Positions 1 through 8,848 of a stretch of DNA of 64,000 nt are shown in pieces. This DNA comes from Virgibacillus sp. NKC19-3 (GTDB lineage: Bacteria > Bacillota > Bacilli > Bacillales > Amphibacillaceae): contig NZ_JAGYHC010000001.1 of assembly GCF_019837165.1 (NCBI RefSeq), forward strand, positions 3,596,001-3,660,000, written 5' to 3'. The translations under genes were made by a program, and so were the position numbers. The notes beneath the pieces were generated by a model, which was given only the letters and a program-made list of their open reading frames with translations, was not told the DNA's origin and did no database searches. Positions within the stretch are counted from its first letter, which is position 1; every line of letters starts with the position of its first letter.

Positions 1-75
1 AAAACGAATTTTTCCGAAGCGATGCACGTCCGGAATTCATTTGTTAAAAACATTTTGTCTCAGCTTCCTGAAGCT
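1..75. repeat. Partial copy of dispersed hairpin repeat (edge of window)
   Basis: This stretch shares the blocks TTCCGAAGCGAT and ATTTGTTAAAAACA with the complete hairpin element at 49292-49371, in the same order and orientation. The left part is cut off by the window edge. It lies just downstream of ywlG, where it could act as a terminator. Function is inference; the sequence similarity is direct. Confidence 0.7.
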
Positions 76-76
76 A

Positions 77-637
77 TCATGAATTACTGGTTTCATAGTT
101 TGCACGAATCCCGCCGATTAGCTTAGGTCGAGTTCGAGCTGCAATTGCACGGGCATTTCCAACATATCGCTGGTTAAGACGCAATGGAACGGCAACATGT
201 TTAAGTTGCATCCCAATCATCGTTTCTCCAATATCGATGCCGGCATCTGCTTTTACACTTTCCACAACAACCGGATTTTCCATATGTTTAAAAGCATAGG
301 AAGCCATTGCACCCCCTGCCTTTGGTACCGGAACGACGGAAACCTCTTCAAGCTGATATTTTTCACTCGTTTCTCTTTCCATGACTAAAGCTCGGTTGAT
401 GTGTTCACAGGATTGGAAGACGAGATGAACGCCTGTTTGTTGTTGTAGCCTTTTCAATGCGGTAAATAGGATAGCGGCAATCGCTTCACTACCGGATGTC
501 CCAATGTGTTTTCCGACAATTTCACTTGTAGAACAGCCAATAACGAAAAGATCGCCTGCCTTTACATAATCGCCACCAATCCATTCGTCCACAATCGCTT
601 CTATATCCTGACGTGCATTCCGGTTAACATCTGTCAT
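77..637 (-). CDS. ywlG: YwlG / TIGR01440 family protein (DUF436)
   Basis: About 186 residues, matching the compact soluble YwlG family, whose biochemical role is unknown. It contains the family's GCSTSEIVGKHIGT stretch near residues 35-48 and a glycine-rich KAGGAMASYAF segment. The frame could open at a GTG at 646, but that GTG lies inside the run GGGGGTG, which makes a good ribosome binding site for the ATG at 637. The genomic position next to ywlE, mntP and ywlC matches Bacillus, except that rpiB (ywlF), which normally sits between ywlG and ywlE, is not here. Confidence 0.85.
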   Translation of the reverse strand: MTDVNRNARQDIEAIVDEWIGGDYVKAGDLFVIGCSTSEIVGKHIGTSGSEAIAAILFTALKRLQQQTGVHLVFQSCEHINRALVMERETSEKYQLEEVSVVPVPKAGGAMASYAFKHMENPVVVESVKADAGIDIGETMIGMQLKHVAVPLRLNQRYVGNARAIAARTRPKLIGGIRANYETSNS

Positions 638-729
638 ATACGTCACCCCCGAATTTAGTAAAGCTTATATCCTATTATGCATCAAATCGTCGAAATTTTA
701 TAGGGGCTATTTGTCACATGTCCTACCGA

Positions 730-1335
730 CTAGAGATCTAACTTCTTCTTTAATAAATCCGTATATTTATCCAGCTCTGTCAGGGCTTCCCGATAAATCC
801 TTACATCACCACCGAATGGGTCGGAAATATCATAATTAATAAGACTTGCTTCCAATTTCTTAATATGTGCTACATCATCGTGCAGGTGGTCTTTTAATTT
901 CTGATCTAGCAGTGTATTATCAAACTTATGTTGATTTTCCTGGATAAATAAGGATCGTTTTTCTTCATAATCCGAATAGGCTTGCTTAAGCGCCTTCCAT
1001 ACCTTTTTATCAGCTTCAGAAACGTATTCCTTTAATGTAAAATATTTATCCTGAAAATTCGGATATTCCATGATAAGTGATTGCTTATGCTGGGTAGTCA
1101 TGGTTAAAACAATATCCGCCCAATGCAACAACTTATTTGTTACCGGCTGGGAAAGGTGATTCAGTTTAATACCTTTTTCCTGCAATACTTGTGTTGCAAA
1201 TTGGTTGGCACGTTGATTTTCCCCTGCAAAAATCCCGGCAGACCGCACCTCCGCCCTAGGTATTTTATCCCCCACAAGCGCCTCAGCCATCGGACTTCGG
1301 CACGTATTCCCTGTACAGACAAACAAAATCTTCAT
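730..1335 (-). CDS. ywlE: Protein arginine phosphatase YwlE (low-molecular-weight PTP fold)
   Basis: The N-terminus carries the LMW-PTP P-loop CTGNTCRSP (nucleophile Cys7, Arg13). In this family the threonine after CTGN favours phospho-arginine over phosphotyrosine. The C-terminal DPFGGD supplies the general-acid aspartate. YwlE removes arginine phosphates placed by McsB on regulators such as CtsR. At 201 residues it is roughly 50 longer than B. subtilis YwlE; the extra sequence is a charged, helical insert around residues 95-155. A GGGGG ribosome binding site lies 7 nt before the ATG. Confidence 0.9.
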   Translation of the reverse strand: MKILFVCTGNTCRSPMAEALVGDKIPRAEVRSAGIFAGENQRANQFATQVLQEKGIKLNHLSQPVTNKLLHWADIVLTMTTQHKQSLIMEYPNFQDKYFTLKEYVSEADKKVWKALKQAYSDYEEKRSLFIQENQHKFDNTLLDQKLKDHLHDDVAHIKKLEASLINYDISDPFGGDVRIYREALTELDKYTDLLKKKLDL

Positions 1336-1589
1336 TTGTAAACCCCCGTTAAATAACTCTAGATTTAATATACCATAGATACGTAAACATTGTCAGAGAA
1401 AATGAGGATGGTTTCCTATAGAGATGAAATGGGATAACACTCCTTCATTACACCATCTGGAACAAAGGCGAAAGCAGCGGTTAAACGTTATACCCAAGCA
1501 AATAATTTTATAATTTCCTAGGCAGCAAAAAAGCTGATTCCATGCCTTGCAGGAAATCAACCCAATTCCGTAGATATGCAAATGTCATT

Positions 1590-2144
1590 TCAACCAAACA
1601 ATAGCAACAAGCCAAATCCACATAGTATACTGCCACCTAATATTTCACTATAAACACCCAGGATGCCATGAACCTTTCTGCCCAGCATCATCCCTGCCCA
1701 TGAAAGGGTTGTGCTTGCTATACCAAAGAAAACGAATGCCAACGCAGTTTTGACACCTGATATACCAAGGCTTAATCCAACAGAAAAGCTATCTATACTA
1801 ACACTGAATGCTAAAAACAACAGTCCGATACCAACTGGCTGGATGATTTTTTTTGCTTCGTGATGAAAGGCGGAAAAAAGCATTTGCGCACCAATACCAA
1901 ACAATAAAAGCCCTCCGGCTAAGGTAGTAAGGTTGCCGATTTGAGTGGATATGGCTTGTCCAAGAATGATCCCTGAAAACGGCATAATAATATGGAATAG
2001 GCCGATGATAAGACCGACAAATGCAATTCGTTTCAGGCGCAGCTGCTGCATGCCGAGCCCAAGGCTGACTGAAAATGCGTCCAATCCTAATGCAAAAGCC
2101 ATAAATAATAAGGAAACCAATTCACCGATGTAATAACTCGACAT
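1590..2144 (-). CDS. mntP: Manganese efflux pump MntP
   Basis: A six-helix membrane protein of about 184 residues with the two-fold internal repeat typical of MntP: LDAFSVSLGLG in the N-half and IDSFSVGLSLG in the C-half. The aspartates of these motifs are thought to bind Mn2+. The start at 2144 is set by AAGGAGGA 7 nt upstream; the longer frame from 2165 begins upstream of that site. It sits between ywlE and ywlC as in Bacillus (ywlD). No yybP-ykoY-type manganese riboswitch was recognised upstream. Confidence 0.9.
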   Translation of the reverse strand: MSSYYIGELVSLLFMAFALGLDAFSVSLGLGMQQLRLKRIAFVGLIIGLFHIIMPFSGIILGQAISTQIGNLTTLAGGLLLFGIGAQMLFSAFHHEAKKIIQPVGIGLLFLAFSVSIDSFSVGLSLGISGVKTALAFVFFGIASTTLSWAGMMLGRKVHGILGVYSEILGGSILCGFGLLLLFG

Positions 2145-2329
2145 CCAGCATCCTCCTTGTGACATGCTTCTAGACTATATGCATGGCCAAGGGGAAATAT
2201 GAATGCGTACACGTTTAGTAGAAAATCAAATAATCCGCGAATGGAATCGTTATGAAATCGTTCTTTGCTTTCTGGAAAACCCATATGCTTTGGCGTGCAA
2301 TCTTTGGTGAAGGTATCTGCCCCCATTTA

Positions 2330-3346
2330 TTACAGGTAAACGCTGGCCGCTTTTTTCAATCGGTTCATAATGGCTTGACCAATCCCTTCTTCCGGAAAGG
2401 CTTCACATATAATAATTTCCACATCACCTTCCTTAAATGTCCGCAATGCTTCATATAAATGAGCCGCAATTTCAGGCAACTCCCAACCGAGTGAGATCAT
2501 GTTATCCGCTTCTAAAGCCTGAGCCGTCTCTGTACTAGCAATCACCCCAACCTGACGGCCATTTTTCTCCTCATCGATGACTTGCTGCATTTTCCTGTGA
2601 CCACCTTTCACCAGCCATAATGGGACTTCCGGTGAATAATGCTTGTACTTCATTCCAGGTGCTGCCGGTCGTTCGTTTGCACCAGCGATTGCCGGATCGA
2701 TGATGATAGAACCGACAACCGTCTCCAGTTGTTCCTTCGTTATACCACCCGGCCGGAGTATAATAGGGACTTCATGCGTACAATCGATAACGGTGGACTC
2801 TACCCCAACACCTGTAGGACCCGCATCAAGTAAACCAGCAATCTTCCCTTGTAAATCTGCCCAGACATGGTGACCTGTTGTTGGACTGGGTTTTCCGGAA
2901 ATATTAGCACTCGGTGCCGCAATTGGAATATCACTTACGCTTAGTAATTCTTGTGCAACAGGGTGATCTGGTATTCTTACACCAATTGTGGATAAACCCG
3001 CTGTGACATTTTCCACACACGTCCCATTACTGGGTAGGACAAAAGTTAAAGGGCCTGGTACAAACGCATCCATTAACTTATCCACAAATGGTGGATAGTT
3101 GCCCACAATCCTTGTTAATTGATTTTTGGTTGCAACATGGGCTATCAATGGATTATCCTGTGGGCGGCCTTTCGCTTGGAAAATTTTTGATACCGCCTCT
3201 TCCTTTGTTGCATCTGCTCCCAACCCGTATACGGTTTCCGTGGGAAAGGCCACGACAGAGCCACTTTTAAGCAATTCAGCAGCACCTTTAATTGCCTTCT
3301 GGTTATACAAATAATCATTTTTTAAATTCCAACGTATTGTTTCCAT
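2330..3346 (-). CDS. ywlC: Threonylcarbamoyl-AMP synthase (Sua5/YwlC)
   Basis: This enzyme makes threonylcarbamoyl-AMP from threonine, bicarbonate and ATP for t6A37 modification of ANN-decoding tRNAs. The YrdC-type N-domain (about residues 10-205) shows PTETVYGLG, KGRPQDNPL and the APSANISG nucleotide site. A C-terminal Sua5 domain follows, joined by a linker ending in APGMKYKHYSP. The length of 338 residues is normal for the two-domain Sua5 form. The ribosome binding site GAGGGAG is 6 nt before the ATG. Confidence 0.93.
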   Translation of the reverse strand: METIRWNLKNDYLYNQKAIKGAAELLKSGSVVAFPTETVYGLGADATKEEAVSKIFQAKGRPQDNPLIAHVATKNQLTRIVGNYPPFVDKLMDAFVPGPLTFVLPSNGTCVENVTAGLSTIGVRIPDHPVAQELLSVSDIPIAAPSANISGKPSPTTGHHVWADLQGKIAGLLDAGPTGVGVESTVIDCTHEVPIILRPGGITKEQLETVVGSIIIDPAIAGANERPAAPGMKYKHYSPEVPLWLVKGGHRKMQQVIDEEKNGRQVGVIASTETAQALEADNMISLGWELPEIAAHLYEALRTFKEGDVEIIICEAFPEEGIGQAIMNRLKKAASVYL

Positions 3347-3411
3347 TGCATGCTCCCTCTTTTCTACTTCTACATTTTAGTCGATCAGGCTTTTTTTCGC
3401 AAAAACTTATA

Positions 3412-3450
3412 CATAAAAAATAACCTGTGCCATTTTGTCCACAGGTTATC
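3412..3450 (-). terminator. Rho-independent terminator
   Basis: On the minus strand, AACCTGTG pairs with CACAGGTT around a 10-nt loop and is followed by ATTTTTTATG. It lies about 100 nt past the end of the acetyltransferase-like gene and so probably ends the spoIIR-side transcript. Confidence 0.75.
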
Positions 3451-3552
3451 CCTTTATTATAAGGGATTTTAATCGCTCATCCCTATACTTATACACAAAT
3501 TATCTATATTACCAACAAGTTATCAACATCATGATGTTAATAATGTGCATAT

Positions 3553-3957
3553 CTATGAAGAAACATCATATGTCCACCAATTTCCTTCCTTTTGATTGGA
3601 CTTGTCAACAGGCATTTCCTCCCTTTGTGGATGAAATTGCAAGGATTCCAGCAATACATCCACAACAGGTTGATGACTGCGCACATATATTTTTTTTGCC
3701 TCTTGTTCTTTTGCCAAATTCAAGATAGCTTCCAGGAGAACCGGTAATTTGGCAGCTTCCGCCTTCGTAATATACAGTTGCTTTAACCAGTAGGACCCTT
3801 CATCCATTCTTTCCAAAGAAAAACATCCTTGTATTTGCTCCGCTATTTCCACGACGTAACCTGCCTCAAGTAGACTTGCCTTGTTGACATTACGATTTTT
3901 CACCAAAAATTGATCCAGCTTTTCCTCTGAAGCACGATGGGCAGCGATTAAATTCAT
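3553..3957 (-). CDS. GNAT-like acetyltransferase fold protein, ywlB position
   Basis: A 134-residue protein with the strand-helix pattern of a small GNAT domain: IQGCFSLERMDEGSYWLKQLYI would be the central strands, followed by KLPVLLEAILNLAKEQEAKKIYVRS. No clear Q/RxxGxG/A acetyl-CoA loop is visible, so it may bind a different cofactor or be non-catalytic. Its place between ywlC and spoIIR corresponds to B. subtilis ywlB. The start at ATG 3957 is chosen because the upstream GTG (3966) is part of the ribosome binding site AGAGGTGA. Confidence 0.6.
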   Translation of the reverse strand: MNLIAAHRASEEKLDQFLVKNRNVNKASLLEAGYVVEIAEQIQGCFSLERMDEGSYWLKQLYITKAEAAKLPVLLEAILNLAKEQEAKKIYVRSHQPVVDVLLESLQFHPQREEMPVDKSNQKEGNWWTYDVSS

Positions 3958-4024
3958 GCTTATCACCTCTATTATGTTTGATAGTTTCCTTCGTTTCTAT
4001 CATCCTATGCACAAACTTACTACG

Positions 4025-4627
4025 CTATGACCAGTCAAACCATTCAAATAGAAAAAATTTCACATCCGCTTCTTCCCCTTCTTCTTCCTCTACTTCATCT
4101 GACTCCTGTTCAGCAACACTTGTACCATCATCGAAATCCAGAAAGCATAGAGGCGGAAATAGTACGCACCACCAATTGTCACCTTGTCCCTCACCGATCG
4201 TAATTAATACTGCTTCATATTCGCCTGCCGGGTATAAATAAGATCCATATAGTTTCATAGGAAAAGACACATTTGAACCATATTCCACGTCAAAATCATA
4301 ACCTGCATTTTCTTCCTGTAAAACATCTTTAATGATTGCCTCTATCTCTGGAATACGTGATTCTATTAATGCTCTCGCTTCTTCGATTTCCGTAATATGT
4401 GATACCCACTCTGTAATTTCCGCGTTCACATGATCCCGCACGACCCGCTTTAATGCTTGATCTTCTTCACTATCACTATTTGCCAGAATCCGAAGTCGAA
4501 TCGCATCATCTGGAATAACTTCAACATCGTATTCAGAATCGGAGTCTGATTGCTCACTAACCCCTATATTTGGAAAGGTAAAAAAGAATATTAAAAATAT
4601 AAATGCAAAAAATACTAGTTTCTTCAT
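4025..4627 (-). CDS. spoIIR: Stage II sporulation protein R (SpoIIR)
   Basis: SpoIIR is the forespore-made secreted signal that activates SpoIIGA so that pro-sigma-E is processed in the mother cell. The protein begins with an export signal (MKKLVFFAFIFLIFFFTF). The signature segments IPDDAIRLRILANSDSEEDQ (residues 38-57) and GDNWWCVLFPPLCFLDF (about residues 150-166) are intact. The C-terminus has an unusual acidic run (EVEEEEGEEAD) before a final hydrophobic patch, consistent with an acidic-proteome halophile. In Bacillus this gene is sigma-F dependent; no convincing sigma-F promoter was located here. The ribosome binding site is GAGGAGG. Confidence 0.93.
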   Translation of the reverse strand: MKKLVFFAFIFLIFFFTFPNIGVSEQSDSDSEYDVEVIPDDAIRLRILANSDSEEDQALKRVVRDHVNAEITEWVSHITEIEEARALIESRIPEIEAIIKDVLQEENAGYDFDVEYGSNVSFPMKLYGSYLYPAGEYEAVLITIGEGQGDNWWCVLFPPLCFLDFDDGTSVAEQESDEVEEEEGEEADVKFFLFEWFDWS

Positions 4628-4749
4628 CGCGTTGGTTCCTCCTCAGGTCTAATTTAATAACCAGTATGGGCAGGGGCGGGTGAATTTAAACTAGTATTCT
4701 ATTATTTTTTTGACTATTTTTCTAAAAGGGGGTTGCCTTTGACACAATA

Positions 4750-5217
4750 GATATAAACTGCGACGTAAGTGTGGAATTCTCTTTGCGAACGATGGTTGAG
4801 TGCTTGGATGCCGCTACGGAAACACATTTCGCTTTCCGCGGGGCTGATGAGCCACCTCGTGCTAGCGCACTTCAGTGTCTCATCTAGGCCTTTGCTCCCG
4901 CAGGAGTCTACATGTGTTTCCTCCGCTGGTTAGTGTGGTTACTGCCACTAGATTGCACCGGTAATCACAATTCAAAATATCACACCCCCTCACCAGTTCG
5001 GGTGAGCGAAGGGCGGTGACTCCTGTGGGAACAAATGTCTTCGGTGGGACGAGCATTTACTCGCAGTCCCAGCACGTGTCCGAAGACCCCGCAGCGGTGG
5101 TCTTCCGCGAGGAGGCTGAGGCCGTGCCCTAAGGATGCGCATCCGCCCTTCGCTGACCCGAACGGCGATTATAGCTAATACTTATTAGGAAACGGTAATT
5201 ACGTCGCAGTTTCTATC
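4750..5217. repeat. 468-bp non-coding element with 19-bp inverted termini
   Basis: The stretch between spoIIR and prmC is bounded by GATATAAACTGCGACGTAA (4750-4768) and its inverted partner at 5199-5217, matching at 18 of 19 positions. A second inverted pair lies inside, around GGAAACACAT and ATGTGTTTCC. No plausible reading frame is present. GC is clearly higher than in the flanks. Related sequence with the GCTACGGAAA and CGGGAGCAAAGGC blocks recurs at 28574-28945. It resembles a MITE or a large structured intergenic repeat. Confidence 0.75.
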
Positions 5218-5290
5218 AACTGCGACAATTTAAAAGCAACAATACTTACGGCAAGGCCATTATTTTTGGATAAGAAGGCAAGGTAGGCTT

Positions 5291-6148
5291 TCAACGGTTG
5301 CGTACCGTCACAATACGATCTTTTTTATTTATATCTTGAATGGTCTGGACTTCAGCCATTGGAAAAACATTTTTGATCAATGCCGTTACGGCAACGCTCT
5401 GTTCATATCCTATTTCAAATGCCAGATGACCGCCTTTTCCGATCACCTCACGCGATTGTTCAATAATTTGCTTATAAGCAGCTAACCCATTTTCCGCTGC
5501 GAATAAGGCGATCTCCGGATCAAAATTTTTTACAGTATCGGATAGATATCCCGCGTCCGCCTTTGCAATATACGGTGGATTGGATACGATGATATTCGCT
5601 TGTACATGGTTATCGATGAATGGCTGCAGAAAATTGCCCTGTAAAAAGGGCACCTCCGCACCAAGCCGCTTTGCGTTCTGATCAGCAATGGTTAGCGCCT
5701 CTTCTGAAATATCAGTGGCGTATACAATTGCGTTTGGGATCTCAAGTGCAAGTGTAATAGCAATGACCCCGCTTCCTGTACCGACATCAACGATGACTGG
5801 TTGCACTTCTTTATTTTGCCGGGCTCGGTGTATCACATGTTGAACCAGCTCTTCCGTTTCCGGTCTCGGGATGAGCACATGTTCATTAATGGAAAATAGC
5901 CTTCCATAAAAGGATTCCTGTCCGGTAAGATGCTGAACAGGAACACCCGTTAACGCATGCTTGGAAATATCGGTTTGGAAATTTTCCACCACGGTTCGCG
6001 AAGGTCGATCCTGCATCATCGCGTAAAATTTGGAACGGGAAACCTGCAGATGGTGCTGTAGCAACAGCTCCGCCACTTTTGGTTCACGGTTATGTTTTTC
6101 TAAAAAAAGAGAAGCCCGGTTGAGGACTTCATATTGTTTAAGATTCAT
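5291..6148 (-). CDS. prmC: Release factor glutamine methyltransferase PrmC (HemK)
   Basis: PrmC methylates the glutamine of the GGQ motif in peptide release factors, using S-adenosylmethionine. The protein of 285 residues has a helical N-domain, the SAM site VDVGTGSGVIAITLA (about residues 120-134) and the catalytic NPPY motif in IIVSNPPYIAKAD. It starts one base after the stop of prfA, its substrate's gene. The ribosome binding site AGGGGA lies inside the 3' end of prfA, which implies translational coupling. Confidence 0.95.
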   Translation of the reverse strand: MNLKQYEVLNRASLFLEKHNREPKVAELLLQHHLQVSRSKFYAMMQDRPSRTVVENFQTDISKHALTGVPVQHLTGQESFYGRLFSINEHVLIPRPETEELVQHVIHRARQNKEVQPVIVDVGTGSGVIAITLALEIPNAIVYATDISEEALTIADQNAKRLGAEVPFLQGNFLQPFIDNHVQANIIVSNPPYIAKADAGYLSDTVKNFDPEIALFAAENGLAAYKQIIEQSREVIGKGGHLAFEIGYEQSVAVTALIKNVFPMAEVQTIQDINKKDRIVTVRNR

Positions 6149-6149
6149 G

Positions 6150-7220
6150 TTATTCCCCTATTTGTTCCAATTTCTTGGTTTGTTCTTCCAATAACAAAGC
6201 ATCGATAAATTCTTCCAGTTTCCCTTGCAAGACCTGATCCAATTTATGAATCGTTAATCCAATACGGTGATCGGTCACACGATTTTGCGGGAAATTATAG
6301 GTGCGAATCCGCTCGGAACGATCCCCTGTGCCAACAGCTGATTTTCTGCTTTCATCATATTCCGCCTGAGCTTCCTGTTGATACATATCATAAATCCGTG
6401 CACGCAGCACCTTCATCGCCTTTTCCTTGTTTTTAATTTGTGATTTTTCATCTTGGATAGATACAACAACTCCGGTCGGTTCATGGGTTAAGCGCACTGC
6501 TGACATCGTCGTATTGACACTTTGCCCCCCGGGTCCGCTTGAGGCAAATGTATCGACACGAATATCTTTTTCATTGATATCAACCTCGACATCTTCAGCT
6601 TCAGGCAAAATAGCGACCGTTGCCGTTGATGTATGAATTCGGCCACCGGATTCTGTCTCCGGAACCCGTTGAACGCGATGTGCCCCATTTTCATATTTTA
6701 ATTTGGAATATGCTCCAGTTCCGCTGATCATAAAAACAATCTCTTTATAACCGCCAACTCCTGTTGAACTAGCTTCCATGACTTCTGTTTTCCATCCATG
6801 ATTCTCTGCAAATTGAGAATACATACGGTATAGATCGCCAGCGAATAATGCAGCCTCATCACCGCCCGCTGCACCGCGAATTTCCATAAACACGTTTTTA
6901 TCATCATTCGGATCTTTCGGAAGCATTAACACTTTCATCTTTTCTTCAAGTTCTTCCTTGGATTGTTCGAGTTCGGTGATTTCTGCTTTCACCATCTCTT
7001 CCATTTCATCATCCAAATTATCTTCTTGCATCTCTTTCGCATCTTTTAACTGCGCGGTTACATCTTTATATTTACGATAGGCCTGCACAACATCCTCCAG
7101 ACCCGCCTGTTCCTTCGAATACTCTCTTAATTTCGCTGTATCACTTATAATATCAGGGTCACTAAGCATTTCATTCAATGTATCATATCGATCTTCCAAT
7201 GATTGTAAACGTTCTAACAT
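6150..7220 (-). CDS. prfA: Peptide chain release factor 1
   Basis: RF1 reads UAA and UAG stop codons and triggers peptide release. The GGQ catalytic loop is present in [12 protein letters not shown]. The codon-recognition domain region before it ([19 protein letters not shown]) is typical of RF1. The C-terminus [17 protein letters not shown] is standard. The length of 356 residues from the ATG at 7220 matches the family. The GTG at 7229 lies in the Shine-Dalgarno run AGAGGTG and is not a likely start. Confidence 0.95.
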   Translation of the reverse strand: MLERLQSLEDRYDTLNEMLSDPDIISDTAKLREYSKEQAGLEDVVQAYRKYKDVTAQLKDAKEMQEDNLDDEMEEMVKAEITELEQSKEELEEKMKVLMLPKDPNDDKNVFMEIRGAAGGDEAALFAGDLYRMYSQFAENHGWKTEVMEASSTGVGGYKEIVFMISGTGAYSKLKYENGAHRVQRVPETESGGRIHTSTATVAILPEAEDVEVDINEKDIRVDTFASSGPGGQSVNTTMSAVRLTHEPTGVVVSIQDEKSQIKNKEKAMKVLRARIYDMYQQEAQAEYDESRKSAVGTGDRSERIRTYNFPQNRVTDHRIGLTIHKLDQVLQGKLEEFIDALLLEEQTKKLEQIGE

Positions 7221-7330
7221 AACGAACACCTCTTTTCGATTAACAGTATAATTATAATATACTCGGATGTGGAGGTCAAAGTTAATTGTAGTGCCGGGAA
7301 TGAGGTTAGCATTGGATTCGAGGAGCTTGT

Positions 7331-7561
7331 TTCGGCATTCATGTCAGCTGCTTCAGTTTTCGCGGCTCTCAGTTCAGCTTTCGATCCACTCGATTCGGCT
7401 TTCGCGGATCTCAGTTCAGCTTTCGATCCTCCTGCTTCGGCTTTCGCGGCTCTCGGTTCAGTTTTCGATCCAATCGGTTCAGCTTTCACGGCTCTCGGTT
7501 CAGTTTTCGATCCACTCGGTTCAGCTTTCGTGGCTCTCGGTTCAGTTTTCCGCTCTAATCC
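7331..7561. repeat. Tandem array of 11 units, exact 21-bp period (TTTCG family)
   Basis: The core TTCRGYTTTCG recurs at 7352, 7373, 7394, 7415, 7436, 7457, 7478, 7499, 7520 and 7541, with a degenerate unit at 7331. Every step is exactly 21 bp. The variable half of each unit alternates between CGGCTCT-like and ATCCACT-like, giving a 42-bp higher-order repeat. It ends 3 bp beyond the NERD gene's stop. Because 21 is a multiple of three, all frames can stay open and produce long false frames. Confidence 0.9.
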
Positions 7562-7564
7562 GGT

Positions 7565-8545
7565 TTAATTATTCCAGTTGTTGTTAAATTTCAACGCATA
7601 CAACCGGGTACTTTTTTCCCCTATTCTACTAAAATTTTCCCTTTTTAAAATACCTTTAACAACGTCTGGTGAATCCACTTGTAAAAAATCCCTCGCTTCT
7701 CTATTGGATATTTTATCACCAATTAACAATTTATAATCAAACAAAGACGGCAAGTGTGCTTTTATTGATACATATTTACATGCCGAACAAAGCCATTTTC
7801 TTTTATCTCTGACCATTGATATCGCACCACACTTCGGGCAGAAAACGCCCTTTATCAATTCATTTTTAGTTATACGAAATCGATCCAATATATTTTCATC
7901 TTGAGGTTTATGCGCTGCCATTAAACGTTTGGCGAGATTCATGAGCTGTTCTTTTTCCATATAATTCACAGTTAATTCATTGCTTAAAGCCTCTATTTTA
8001 AAGTACAGATCATTTTTATGAATTACTTCTTTTGGGATAAGATTTTGAGAAGTTGCAGATTTGATGATCGTGCTGGGAAAGCTGATTACGATGAAGAACT
8101 TGATGGGGAGCTCCATATCACATTGTAAGCGAAGCCACCTTTGCAGGCGATGTCTTTGAAGTTTTGCTTGCGAGTTAGGGTTCTCGAAGCCGTCTTCCTT
8201 ATTTTCATCATTGATACGTGTTACCTGTCCATTTTCACCAAATATAACAGTACCATACCAATTTTTTACTTCCAAAATAAGAATGTACTTTGCAGACAAC
8301 ATAAGTGTATCTATTTGAAAAAAACCTTGCTCATCCGCAATCCGGAGATTGTGTAATATAAGATATTTCCGGTCATCTAAAAATCGTAAAGGATATGAGA
8401 TTTCTTTTTCACCTTTTGCGCCTGCTTGCTTATTCTTTAAACTCTTTTGAACTCTACCCTTCTCTGGATGCAGTGGAGCCAACCTTCGATCTAATGCTTC
8501 CAGTTGCCACAATTTCAATGATTTTTCGTACTTCTTTACAATCAT
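7565..8545 (-). CDS. NERD (nuclease-related) domain protein with C-terminal zinc ribbon
   Basis: Residues about 40-160 match the NERD fold, a relative of restriction-type nucleases: AGAKGEKEI, then QIDTLMLSAKYILILEVKNW with the D and ExK catalytic set, then NPNSQAKLQ. Residues about 235-260 hold two CxxC pairs (CPKCG and CSACK), a zinc ribbon. The cellular role is unknown for most NERD proteins; some are linked to mobile DNA or DNA processing. It interrupts the usual prfA-tdk neighbourhood and is bracketed by two arrays of the same 21-bp family. It looks like a full-length gene. Confidence 0.8.
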   Translation of the reverse strand: MIVKKYEKSLKLWQLEALDRRLAPLHPEKGRVQKSLKNKQAGAKGEKEISYPLRFLDDRKYLILHNLRIADEQGFFQIDTLMLSAKYILILEVKNWYGTVIFGENGQVTRINDENKEDGFENPNSQAKLQRHRLQRWLRLQCDMELPIKFFIVISFPSTIIKSATSQNLIPKEVIHKNDLYFKIEALSNELTVNYMEKEQLMNLAKRLMAAHKPQDENILDRFRITKNELIKGVFCPKCGAISMVRDKRKWLCSACKYVSIKAHLPSLFDYKLLIGDKISNREARDFLQVDSPDVVKGILKRENFSRIGEKSTRLYALKFNNNWNN

Positions 8546-8649
8546 TGCCTCACTTCCTTTTAAAATAATTTTTGTCTCACTACTAGTTTCGACAGCATCT
8601 ACTCCTATTCCTTTTTATTTGGGAAACCTCAGCAATGAACTTTCGTTGC

Positions 8650-8797
8650 TGAAGTTTTCGCGCCATCCGCTTCAGCTTTCGCCCAGCACGTTTCGGCTTT
8701 CTGCTCATCCGCTTCAGCTTTCGCCCAACACGCTTCGGCTTCTTTGCTACTCGGTTCGGCTTTCACTCCACCTGATTCAGCATTCACCACACCGTCC
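8650..8797. repeat. Tandem array of 7 units, exact 21-bp period (TTTCG family)
   Basis: Units start at 8650, 8671, 8692, 8713, 8734, 8755 and 8776, all in the same orientation as the array at 7331-7561 and with the same TTCRGYTTTCG core. The units at 8671 and 8713 are nearly identical (TTCAGCTTTCGCCCARCACG). It lies about 105 bp upstream of the NERD start and about 25 bp before the tdk terminator. Confidence 0.85.
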
Positions 8798-8821
8798 CGC
8801 TTCTCCCACTGCCATTCAACG

Positions 8822-8848
8822 AAAAAAGAGCACCATTCCGGCGCTCTT
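8822..8848 (-). terminator. Terminator of tdk
   Basis: On the minus strand AAGAGCGCC pairs with GGTGCTCTT around a short loop, followed by TTTTTT, immediately after the tdk stop codon. Confidence 0.85.

Noticed and set aside
1393-1581. 62-codon minus-strand frame between ywlE and mntP
   Set aside because: Cysteine- and tryptophan-rich composition, no ribosome binding site and no recognisable pattern.
4628-4740. Sigma-F promoter upstream of spoIIR
   Set aside because: Expected from Bacillus, but no -35/-10 pair with correct spacing was convincing.
7214-7545. Long frames across the 21-bp array (heptad-like KAEPxGSKTEPRAA on the minus strand)
   Set aside because: The 21-bp period is a multiple of three, so a lack of stops in one frame is expected. 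Several frames are open at once, there is no good ribosome binding site, and the frame overlaps the prfA start.
7331-8797. CRISPR array
   Set aside because: Units are 21 bp in total with no constant repeat plus unique spacer of normal length, and there are no cas genes in the window.
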